From JANPJV01 sp031425695 (lineage in GTDB: Bacteria > Pseudomonadota > Gammaproteobacteria > Xanthomonadales > SZUA-5), in NCBI GenBank assembly GCA_031425695.1, contig JANPJV010000224.1:1-49499 (forward strand): a stretch of 49,499 nt of DNA. The letters run 5' to 3'. The translations under genes were made by a program, and so were the position numbers. Below are positions 43,289 to 49,499 of the stretch, one piece after another. Position 1 is the stretch's first letter; each line of letters begins with the position of its first letter. Under the pieces are notes generated by a model. It was given only the letters and a program-made list of their open reading frames with translations, was not told where the DNA came from and searched no databases.

Positions 43289-43645
43289 AGCTGCTGGCGG
43301 GGTCGGCCCACCTTTGCAAGTCCGACACCGCGCGCGAGTTGACGTTCGAGCGCGTCTTTGAGCTGAGTTGACCCCAGCGCGTGCTGGCGCTGCAGGTACT
43401 GTCGCGGGGTGCTGACTCGTCTGCAGCCGCGGGCGCATCGAACCGGCGACGATAAGCAAGCTGGCGTTTGCTCGCAGCAGCGCGAAGGCTTGGTCGGCCG
43501 GGGGGCGTTTCACGAGTGGATCATGATGCCCCGCTGCATTGGCGGCATGGCTCGGCAGCGTCGCCGGCATCCGGTCGGCGCGATAGCGATCTTGCATCCC
43601 GTACAATCTTGGTCCGACCACCCCAAAGCTGAAAGGGATGCCGCC
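43289..43645. other. Intergenic region with probable borosin-operon promoter
   Basis: No gene is supported between the kinase and the peptide gene. A TACAAT -10-like box lies at 43602-43607, with no good -35 at the usual distance. GAAAGGG at 43631-43637 is the probable ribosome site of the peptide gene at 43646. Confidence 0.45.
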
Positions 43646-43858
43646 ATGTCCAGACTGCGCGAATTGCTGGTCAACCTGGGTCGCGATACGGTCCTGCACG
43701 ATGCCTATGTCGCCAACCCGGAAGCAGTGATGCGCGATTACGGGCTCGCGCACACCGAGATGGCGGCGATGCTGGCCAAGGACCTCGCCGCGGTGAAACT
43801 GCTGAGCGGCATGGACAACCTCAAGACCAACTCCACGATCAGGCCTTACGACGAATAG
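43646..43858 (+). CDS. Split-borosin precursor peptide (SonA-like)
   Basis: 70 residues. The helical leader, MSRLRELLVNLGRDTVLHDA then YVANPEAVMRDYGL and LLSGM, aligns without gaps to SonA of Shewanella oneidensis as I remember that sequence. The shared blocks are LG-x-D, NPEAVMR-x-x-GL and LSG; about 23 of the first 55 residues are identical. The remaining tail, MDNLKTNSTIRPYDE, is the likely core; Ile65 coincides with a residue methylated in SonA. In split borosins a separate methyltransferase binds the leader and methylates backbone amides of the core. That enzyme is encoded at 45763-46557. The leader also resembles LigA-type helical domains, which is the main alternative reading. No protease or transporter gene is nearby. 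Confidence 0.8.
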   Translation: MSRLRELLVNLGRDTVLHDAYVANPEAVMRDYGLAHTEMAAMLAKDLAAVKLLSGMDNLKTNSTIRPYDE

Positions 43859-44020
43859 CCTCGACGCGCCGGCACCGTCGTGCGCCGCACGCTGCGACCG
43901 GTCGGTAGACGGCCGAAGACAGGCGCACCCGATGGCGCCGATGGGTCGCTGCCCTTTCCCGCAGACCCGAGCTGGCCGGTGATTCCGTCTCGCAATTCAG
44001 CAGCAGATGGAGCGGGCAGC

Positions 44021-45766
44021 GTGCGTCGCTGGTGGTTCCTGCTGCCGCTGCTGCTACTGGCAAACGCCGCAGGCGCCGATGAGGGCTTCCAGCGGGACCT
44101 CGACCACGCCAGCAAACTCAGCGTCACCGCGTCGTGGCAAGAGACCGATGCGGTACTCGACACTCTGCGCCCGAGGCTCGGTGAGGCCAGCGATCAGCAG
44201 CGCGCCGCGTTCATGCTGTTGCAAGCGCGCAACCTGGCGCTGGCGGGACAGCTCGACGACTCGCTGCGCGTCGTCGATGAGCTGATTGCCCAGCCTCTGG
44301 CGCCAGCGCAGGGCATTCGTGCGCATGGGCTCGGTGCCAATGTGGCCATGCTCGCCAGACGCTACGAGCGTTCCTTTGAACTGCTCGGCAAGGGCTTGGC
44401 GCTGGAGCCCGATCTCGACGACCTCGACGGCCTGATCGGCCTGATCAGTGTCGCCTCCTACATGCACGCCCAGGCCGGGCAGTCGCAGCGGGCGATCGAG
44501 TACGGCCTGCGCTCGCTCGAGTTGGCCAACCAATCAGGGAATGTCCGCGATCGCTGCCTGACCACCATGCGCCTGGCCTTCGCGTACAAGATCGCGCCCG
44601 AAGCTGACGAGGCCGAGAGCCATTACCGACGCGCAATTGATCTGTGCGAGGAGGCGGGCGATCCGGTCCTCAAGGGGGTCGCCCGATCCGGGCTCGGCGA
44701 TTTGCTGCGCCAACAAGGGCGCCTGGACGACGCCCGGCCGCTGTTCGAAGAGGCGATTGTTGGTCTCGCGGCGGCCGGATACGCGGTTGGCCTCGCCGAG
44801 GCGCGCTACTACCAGGCGCGACTGTTGCTGGCGCGCGGCCAGCTCGAAGAAGCGCAGCGCTCCCTGACTGGCCTCGCCGACGGTTTCCGCACCGCCGAGC
44901 ACTGGGACTACCTCGCTGAAAGCCAGCGCATGCTGGCCGACATCGCACGTCGAAGCGGCGACGCCGATACCGCCGCGGAGTTGCTGCTCGGCGCGCTCGC
45001 AGCACGCGAGAAGCACGTCGACCGCGAACGCGCGCTGCACCTGGCCTTCCTCGGTGTCGAGTTCGACCTGCAGTTCAAGGAGCAGGAACTGGCGCTGCTG
45101 CGCGAGCAGGCGCGGGTGGCGGGTCTGGAGGAAATTAGCCAACGCCAGCAAATGCGCCTGCAACTGCTCGGGGCGACGGTCGCCGCGCTGGTCGCACTGG
45201 TTTTTGGATTGCGGTTGCTGCACACGCGGCGCGAACGCCGACGCCTGCTCGAACTGTCGCGGCGCGATGGCCTCACCGGGCTCAACAACCACACCTGGTT
45301 CTTCGAGATTGCCAGCCAGGATTTGCAACGTGCCCACCAAGACGGCCACCCGTTGACACTGATCCTCGCCGACATCGACCACTTCAAACAGGTCAACGAT
45401 CGCTATGGCCACCCTGCCGGCGACCAGGCCCTGCGGCGTGTCGCCGAACTGTTGCGGGCGAGCTTTGACGCGCACGGCAGCGTTGGCCGGCTCGGCGGCG
45501 AGGAGTTCGGCATCAGCCTGCCGTCAACGTCGCTGGACAATGTCCAGTCGCTGCTGCAGCAGTGCCGTGAAAGGATGGCTGCCGCGCGGCCCGGACCGGA
45601 CGGCAGCCAGATTACGATGAGCTTCGGCATCGCTGCATTGCGTGCCGGAGAAAGCTTCGAGGCGCTGCGCGCGCATGCCGACGAGGCGCTCTATCAGGCC
45701 AAGACGTCCGGTCGCGATCGCGTCGTGCTGGCCGCTGACACGCTGGCGCTGGTCGCCGTCGCGTGA
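44021..45766 (+). CDS. Exported/membrane TPR protein with GGDEF diguanylate cyclase domain
   Basis: 581 residues from the GTG at 44021, chosen because GGAG lies eight bases upstream and it begins a signal peptide (RRWWFLLPLLLLANAAGADE); an upstream frame adds no recognisable part. About 40-360 are TPR-like helices (AIEYGLRSLELANQSGNVRD, AESHYRRAIDLCEEAGDPV). A transmembrane segment at about 383-402 (LLGATVAALVALVFGLRLL) is followed by a GGDEF domain: DGLTGLNNHTWF, LILADIDHFKQVNDRYGHPA and the active site LGGEEFG at about 491-497. No RxxD inhibitory site precedes it. It should make c-di-GMP in the cytoplasm in response to a periplasmic signal. It lies between the borosin precursor and methyltransferase genes and overlaps the latter by 4 bp. 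Confidence 0.9.
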   Translation: MRRWWFLLPLLLLANAAGADEGFQRDLDHASKLSVTASWQETDAVLDTLRPRLGEASDQQRAAFMLLQARNLALAGQLDDSLRVVDELIAQPLAPAQGIRAHGLGANVAMLARRYERSFELLGKGLALEPDLDDLDGLIGLISVASYMHAQAGQSQRAIEYGLRSLELANQSGNVRDRCLTTMRLAFAYKIAPEADEAESHYRRAIDLCEEAGDPVLKGVARSGLGDLLRQQGRLDDARPLFEEAIVGLAAAGYAVGLAEARYYQARLLLARGQLEEAQRSLTGLADGFRTAEHWDYLAESQRMLADIARRSGDADTAAELLLGALAAREKHVDRERALHLAFLGVEFDLQFKEQELALLREQARVAGLEEISQRQQMRLQLLGATVAALVALVFGLRLLHTRRERRRLLELSRRDGLTGLNNHTWFFEIASQDLQRAHQDGHPLTLILADIDHFKQVNDRYGHPAGDQALRRVAELLRASFDAHGSVGRLGGEEFGISLPSTSLDNVQSLLQQCRERMAAARPGPDGSQITMSFGIAALRAGESFEALRAHADEALYQAKTSGRDRVVLAADTLALVAVA

Positions 45767-46557
45767 ATGCGCGGCTGGTGGTCGTCGGCAGCGGCATCCA
45801 GCTCGGCCGTCACATCAGCGAGCGCTCCTTAAGCGAAATCCGCGCCGCGGACCGCGTGTTCGCGCTGACCGACGCACCGACACTGCAATGGTTGATCGGC
45901 CTGCGACCGGATCTCGTCAACCTCGTCGAGTACTACGCCGACGACCGCGACCGGCGGGACAGCTACGCCGAAATGCAGAAGCGCATCGTGGCCCCGCTGG
46001 AGGAAGGTGCGCGGGTTTGCGCGGTATTCTATGGCCACCCAGGCGTCTACGCTCAGGTGCCCCACCGGGCGATCGAGCTGGCGCGCGCCGCAGGTTACCC
46101 TGCGCGCATGGAACCGGGGGTCTCGGCCGAGGCCTGCTTGTATGCCGACCTTGGAATCGATCCCGGCCGCCACGGCCTGCTGTCGTTCGAGGCGACCCAG
46201 TTCCTGGTCCGCGAGCACGCCGTCGATCCTTCGGCACTGCTACTGCTGTGGCAAGTGGCGCTCTGCGGCCAGCTCGATTGCACCGGCTTTACGCCTTGCC
46301 CGCGTCGTCTGCAACTGCTGGTCGACAAACTGCTCGCCTGCTATCCAGCCGACACCCCGGTGATCCTCTACGAGGCTGCGCAACTGCCGATCGAGACCTT
46401 CCGTGACGAGCGCATCGCACTCGCCGACCTGCCGCACGCGCGCTTCAAGGAATACACCACGCTGGTGATTCCCCCGATCCGGCCCTGCGGCGACGATGTC
46501 GCCATGCTTGCGCGTCTGCGTGGCATGGAGCAAGACCAGTCGACTCGCGGTGAATGA
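45763..46557 (+). CDS. Borosin-type alpha-N-methyltransferase (tetrapyrrole-methylase fold)
   Basis: 264 residues from a GTG that overlaps the TGA of the GGDEF gene, so translation is coupled. It has the SAM-dependent tetrapyrrole-methylase fold: RLVVVGSGIQLGRHIS at the N-terminus, FYGHPGVYAQVPHRAIELAR in the middle, then GYPARMEPGVSAEACLYADL and GLLSFEATQFL. The YGHPGVF/Y, PG-(V/I)-SAE and FADLG-x-DP-type blocks, together with DRRDSYAEMQ, are those of borosin methyltransferases (OphMA, SonM) rather than of cobalamin or siroheme enzymes. No precursor is fused to it, which fits a split system with the peptide at 43646. The product and its role are unknown. Confidence 0.88.
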   Translation: MNARLVVVGSGIQLGRHISERSLSEIRAADRVFALTDAPTLQWLIGLRPDLVNLVEYYADDRDRRDSYAEMQKRIVAPLEEGARVCAVFYGHPGVYAQVPHRAIELARAAGYPARMEPGVSAEACLYADLGIDPGRHGLLSFEATQFLVREHAVDPSALLLLWQVALCGQLDCTGFTPCPRRLQLLVDKLLACYPADTPVILYEAAQLPIETFRDERIALADLPHARFKEYTTLVIPPIRPCGDDVAMLARLRGMEQDQSTRGE

Positions 46558-46750
46558 CTCGGGAACGCGCTGAAGCGAACGGCCTGGCCCTCTGAATCCC
46601 GTCCGAAGTCGTACGTAGACTCGGCCTGCGCGAGGGCGCAACCGTCCAGGCGCAACTCACGATGGCCTTTGTCCATTCGGCCGGCGCAAAGGAATCGCAA
46701 CGGATTTCGTTAGCAGCAGGATGTTTGGGCCGTTTGGCTGGGAGTTGCTG
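46558..46750. other. Short intergenic gap between convergent genes
   Basis: No gene or clear terminator hairpin is visible between the methyltransferase and the convergent small exported-protein gene. Confidence 0.5.
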
Positions 46751-47155
46751 TTACTCCGGTTCTGCCACGTTGTACTCATGCGAACCGACGATCTCCCCAT
46801 CCATCTTGACGTCGAGCCGATACAGGCCGGTTGGCCAGTCCTTGGGCAGCGAGATGCTTGCGCTGATGGTGTTGGTCACCAGCGAATTCGCCTTGAAATC
46901 GGTGATCCTGATGTCCTTGCCGGCGCTGGTGTCCACCGCCCAGAACTCGACGAGGAAGTCATGGTTACCGAGTTCGGTTTCATCAAGCGCGATGTCGAAA
47001 TGCAGCTTCTTGTCGGTGGGCAGGAAGACCTCGACCGTTTTACCCGGCTCGCCTGCATCGTCGGCCCGCAGCGTCACCGATTCGATGCCAAGCGCCAAAG
47101 CCACTGCCGGAAACATCCCGAGCAACCCCAAAACCGCAAAACGGCCAGTGCGCAT
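46751..47155 (-). CDS. Small exported beta-rich protein
   Basis: 134 residues from the ATG at 47155, preceded by GAGG. A signal peptide (MRTGRFAVLGLLGMFPAVAL) is followed by an Ig-like pattern of strands: IESVTLRADDAGEPGKTVEV, KLHFDIALDETELGN, HDFLVEFWAVDTSAGKDIRI, SASISLPKDWPTGLYRLDVK. No Cys or catalytic motif is visible. It is probably periplasmic. Convergent to the borosin operon; any link to it is unproven. Confidence 0.75.
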   Translation of the reverse strand: MRTGRFAVLGLLGMFPAVALALGIESVTLRADDAGEPGKTVEVFLPTDKKLHFDIALDETELGNHDFLVEFWAVDTSAGKDIRITDFKANSLVTNTISASISLPKDWPTGLYRLDVKMDGEIVGSHEYNVAEPE

Positions 47156-47330
47156 ATCGACCTCGTTGAAGGTAAACGGTTCGGGAAGCGTGACGCAATC
47201 TGACGCCGGCAACAAGCATCGAGATGTTCGCAGTGCACTTCATGGCAAAAATTGCCGCGCGCGATTTGCTTCTGCAACCGGAGAATGGGTCCGCGCGCAG
47301 CGCAGACCCCCCCAAAATGGCACGCACCCA

Positions 47331-47365
47331 AAGAAAAAGGCCCGCTTGCGCGGGCCGGTTTTTTA
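47331..47365. terminator. Bidirectional intrinsic terminator
   Basis: GGCCCGC-TTGC-GCGGGCC (47339-47356) is flanked by AAGAAAAA on the left and TTTTTTAT on the right, giving T-tracts on both strands. It lies just past the stop of the truncated Bax-inhibitor-like gene, whose original terminator it must be. Confidence 0.92.
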
Positions 47366-47385
47366 TCGACTCAGCTCAACGAAGG

Positions 47386-47541
47386 TCAATCTTCGCCGCT
47401 GAAGAACGCGAACAGGCGCATGAGGTGCAGGAACAGCACCCAGATGCTGGCCATCAGGCTAGTGGCGATGACGATGTAGTTGGCATCCGGATCGTGGATC
47501 AGCTGGCTTGTTTCATACAGGATCGCGAGCGCGCTTTTGGT
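47386..47541 (-). pseudogene. C-terminal fragment of a Bax inhibitor-1/YccA-type membrane protein
   Basis: The last 51 codons read ALAILYETSQLIHDPDANYI then VIATSLMASIWVLFLHLMRL and end FAFFSGED, the final two membrane segments of YccA/BI-1 proteins. The 5' four-fifths are missing. The coding similarity stops exactly where the GC-rich repeat unit (47538 onwards) starts. The stop and terminator are intact, so the loss was a 5' deletion or rearrangement at the repeat. Confidence 0.85.
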
Positions 47542-47651
47542 GGGTCTGCGCTGTGCGCGGACGCTCTTGATTTCAAAGCGTCCGCGCGCAGCGCAGCCCA
47601 CCACGAGCGGAAGCGTCCGCGCGCAGCGCAGACCCACCACGAGCGGAAGCG
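47538..47651. repeat. Inverted and tandem GC-rich repeat cluster
   Basis: The unit GCGTCCGCGCGCAGCGCAG plus CCCACCACGAGCGGAA occurs in tandem at 47578-47612 and 47613-47648, with a third start at 47649. An inverted copy of its first 27 bases is at 47538-47564, and a single related copy (GTCCGCGCGCAGCGCAGACC) is at 47289-47308. Units of 35-36 bp can form strong hairpins. Confidence 0.85.
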
Positions 47652-47669
47652 TCCGCGCGCGGCTCCTCG

Positions 47670-48027
47670 CCCGCAGGAATCGGGTGGACTGCTTTTTGGG
47701 GTGGCCGCGGACCAGCAGGTGGCAAGCGTCGCGCTTGCCTCTCGCGACTGCATTGACGTTGCGACGGATGCCGGCGGTGGCGTGCGGCTGCTGTGCTTCC
47801 AGGGCTCCGAGTTGGAGTTGCATAGCTACTCTGCAGCCGGGGCATGGGTGTCGACGGAGTCACTGGGCAGCGTGCCGAACAACGGCTTTTCCGATATCCG
47901 CACATTCGCGGATGGCGGCGCATTAATCCGTTATCCGCGCGCCAGCGTGGAGCTGTCGACTTACAGCCGTTTTGGCTTCCGCGACACCCAGATCTTCGGC
48001 GACGGCTTCAACGACGGCGCCGAATGA
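47670..48027 (+). pseudogene. C-terminal fragment of an exported repeat protein with GFE-like tail
   Basis: The frame reads SGGLLFGVAADQQVASVALA, then VRLLCFQGSELELHSYSAAG, GGALIRYPRASVELSTYSRF and ends IFGDGFNDGAE. The propeller-like strands and tail match the exported proteins of this window, but no start, signal peptide or ribosome site exists. Open frame continues upstream only because of the GC-rich repeats and the antisense Bax-inhibitor fragment. The 5' end was probably lost in the same event that truncated that gene. Confidence 0.7.
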
Positions 48028-48066
48028 CCGGGCCTAGTGTGACTGCACCCCGGTGCTCGGCATCCC

Positions 48067-49041
48067 TCAGCCATCGCCAAGATACAGCCGTTCGAGCAGG
48101 GAGTTGAAGGCGGTGCTGTGCGCAGCTTCGGTCGGCTCGAGAAAGTCGTGTTGCTGGAGGATTTTGATCAGTTTGGTGGGGACGTTATGGTGCTCGCCGA
48201 CGATCTCGACGTGCCCCGCCTTCACCTCCATGACGGCGATTGGCTGGGCACCATCGACCGTGGGCTGGCGCTGCTCTTCCAGGCTGAAGACGTAATCGTC
48301 CCCGCCGCAGCTGCCATCACTGCGCCGTTTCCGGCAGCTGTCGCGCTCGTCGGTTTCAATTTTCAGGTATGCCCAAACCTGTGGCGCCAGCGCGCCGGGG
48401 TAGCGCATGAAGTCGGACGTGGCTGTGATCTCACGCCACTTGGCCCCAGTGACCAGCCTGCAGATCGCATTGACCATGCCAAGGGTGGCGCGGCTGATCG
48501 TCCGCGACCCGCAATGGTCGGCGGCAGCGATCCCAGCGAAGGGCGCAGAGATGGTTGCCAGGTGCAGGCGGGCGTCGGCGGGCAGTGCGCCCGCCGAGGT
48601 CATGGCGTGCCGCGTCACCAATCCGCCCTGGCTGTGGCCGAGCACGCGGAATTCGCGATTGGTGGTCTGAGCGGCGAGCGCCTTCAGCGCTGCTTGCAGT
48701 CGTCTCGCGCTATCGCTCAATGTCGCGCGGTCGTCATAAGTGAAGCAGATCGCCTGTCGGCCCTGGAACGCATGCACCTGCGCGAGCGCGCGAAAGCGCC
48801 CGGCGGAACTGAAACAGCCATGCACCAGCACCGTGACCGGAGCCTGGGAGTCGAGGTGCAGTGTGCGGTCCGGGCGGTCGTCGCATGGGCCGAGGTCTGG
48901 AATCGTTAAGCCGACGTCAGGCTCCGGTAGGCGACTGCCGTCGATCGGTTCTTGCGCGGCCCGATTGACGACTACCGGCGCACAGCCGGCGAGCAGGCAG
49001 CAACCGAGCCCCAGCCAGAGAGCTGTGCGAGCGAAGTTCAT
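48067..49041 (-). CDS. Lipase-like alpha/beta-hydrolase lipoprotein
   Basis: 324 residues. A lipoprotein signal peptide ends LLAGC (lipid-carrying Cys20). The hydrolase domain has the oxyanion strand VTVLVHGCFSSAGRFRALA, the nucleophile elbow FRVLGHSQGGLVTRHAM and the lid/acid region HLATISAPFAGIAAADHCGS. A late His (EVKAGHVEIVGEHH) can complete the triad. It resembles secreted lipases and acyltransferases anchored to the outer membrane. A Cys pair (SCRKRRSDGSC) may form a disulfide. It converges on the truncated exported-protein gene without a visible terminator. Confidence 0.85.
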   Translation of the reverse strand: MNFARTALWLGLGCCLLAGCAPVVVNRAAQEPIDGSRLPEPDVGLTIPDLGPCDDRPDRTLHLDSQAPVTVLVHGCFSSAGRFRALAQVHAFQGRQAICFTYDDRATLSDSARRLQAALKALAAQTTNREFRVLGHSQGGLVTRHAMTSAGALPADARLHLATISAPFAGIAAADHCGSRTISRATLGMVNAICRLVTGAKWREITATSDFMRYPGALAPQVWAYLKIETDERDSCRKRRSDGSCGGDDYVFSLEEQRQPTVDGAQPIAVMEVKAGHVEIVGEHHNVPTKLIKILQQHDFLEPTEAAHSTAFNSLLERLYLGDG

Positions 49042-49065
49042 CAGCGTGACCTCTCGGAGGAACGA

Positions 49066-49100
49066 AGGGGGTCAGAGCGCAGTTTCAGGTTTTCTGACAG
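49066..49100. repeat. 'GGGGTCAGAGYGCA' dispersed repeat fragment
   Basis: GGGGGTCAGAGCGCAGTTTC, followed by AGGTTTTCTGAC, matches the common repeat found near REP-associated transposases in gammaproteobacteria. It lies upstream of the lipase gene start. Confidence 0.5.
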
Positions 49101-49468
49101 CGAGCCAGTCTATCGCGGGTGACCTCCAGCCTTGGAGACTTCGTCGTCGTGCGACGACGGCCGGCACCCACGTCGCTCGATCAACTCACAGCACAACGAC
49201 ATCGGCCTGAGTGACGGCAAGTCCATGTTCGAAAGTCGCGCGAGCTCCTCATCGGCCACCGGACCGAGAAGGCCGGTGCTGGGACTAGAAAATGCCTGCG
49301 GTCCCGTGCAGTTTTCTCCCGTGTTGCCTTTTGTCTCCAGATTTTGCGGTGCCCAAATCCCCGATCCTTCCGGTCCGATTCTTCCGGAGAAAACACAAGG
49401 CCGTTGCCAGCTATACGATGGACGGCCTTTTCGGGATTCCTGATTAGCGTCAATCCTCAGCTGAAGCT
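49101..49468. other. Intergenic region at right edge, no gene seen
   Basis: No ribosome site or recognisable product was found on either strand. The stretch CAAGGCCGTTGCCAGCTATA near 49398 and the surrounding sequence look like intergenic debris. Confidence 0.45.
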
Positions 49469-49499
49469 CCCCTCTCCCGCGCTCTTTGCGGGAGAGGGG
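49469..49499. repeat. Perfect 12-bp hairpin at window end
   Basis: CCCCTCTCCCGC, loop GCTCTTT, GCGGGAGAGGGG. This G+C stem is the common 'CCCCTCTCCC' inverted repeat of xanthomonad-type genomes and may continue past the window. Confidence 0.85.

Noticed and set aside
43646..43858. LigA/extradiol-dioxygenase small-subunit gene
   Set aside because: Helical pattern is similar, but no dioxygenase gene is present, and the match to the SonA leader plus the adjacent borosin methyltransferase is stronger.
47224..48027. A single 267-codon gene
   Set aside because: Its first half is antisense to the Bax-inhibitor fragment, its terminator and GC-rich repeats; only the last ~120 codons look like protein.

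Overview
The window is high-GC, gene-dense DNA that looks like a gammaproteobacterium of the Rhodanobacteraceae/Xanthomonadaceae type (Dokdonella-, Lysobacter- or Rhodanobacter-like). This is inferred from several exported proteins that share a short C-terminal F-x-(N/S/T)-G-F-E tail, from delta-60-repeat, S74-chaperone and beta-helix surface proteins, from an MscK-type channel, and from REP-like dispersed repeats. No tRNA, rRNA, CRISPR array or intact transposon was seen.

Layout. 1-2.5 kb: an IS630-type transposase fragment at the edge; a divergent pair of exported acidic-linker proteins, one ending in an RRM-like domain and one in a STAS domain; a MITE-like element. 2.5-10.4 kb: secreted proteins (CotH-like fold candidate, a frame-broken repeat protein, a delta-60-repeat protein, a beta-helix protein with a small partner), a transposase relic and a zinc-ribbon membrane protein. 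10.7-17 kb: rhodanese coupled to a membrane-fused ECF sigma factor, a VapBC-type pair with a palindromic operator, and an MscK-like channel. 17.3-20.4 kb: three unrecognised genes in a row. 20.7-25 kb: a matrixin-type secreted protease, a divergent winged-helix/TPR regulator and gene debris. 25-27.5 kb: a membrane protein, XRE repressor and BAAT-type hydrolase operon behind repeated operators, then an MliC-like inhibitor. 27.5-35.5 kb: an M60-like peptidase coupled to a Cys-pair repeat protein, an LRR protein, a second toxin-antitoxin pair and an FG-GAP protein. 36-43.3 kb: a membrane protein with an Sm-like tail, a tail-fibre-like S74 protein interrupted by an amber codon with a small partner, and a Ser/Thr kinase with TPRs. 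43.6-46.6 kb: the most notable locus. 46.7-49.5 kb: a small exported protein, two truncated genes separated by GC-rich repeats, and a lipase-like lipoprotein.

Most notable system. A 70-residue peptide gene (43646-43858) closely resembles SonA, the precursor of the split borosin system of Shewanella. A tetrapyrrole-methylase-fold enzyme (45763-46557) carries the signature of borosin alpha-N-methyltransferases (OphMA/SonM type). Between them, and overlapping the methyltransferase by 4 bp, lies an exported/membrane TPR-GGDEF protein. The three genes look like a compact operon that would join backbone N-methylation of a peptide to cyclic-di-GMP signalling. The peptide and methyltransferase assignments rest on sequence features; the link to c-di-GMP is inference.

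Second theme. At least five proteins or protein remnants of unrelated architecture, nearly all exported, end in the same short tail, with looser variants on a sixth. This suggests a shared C-terminal processing or sorting signal.
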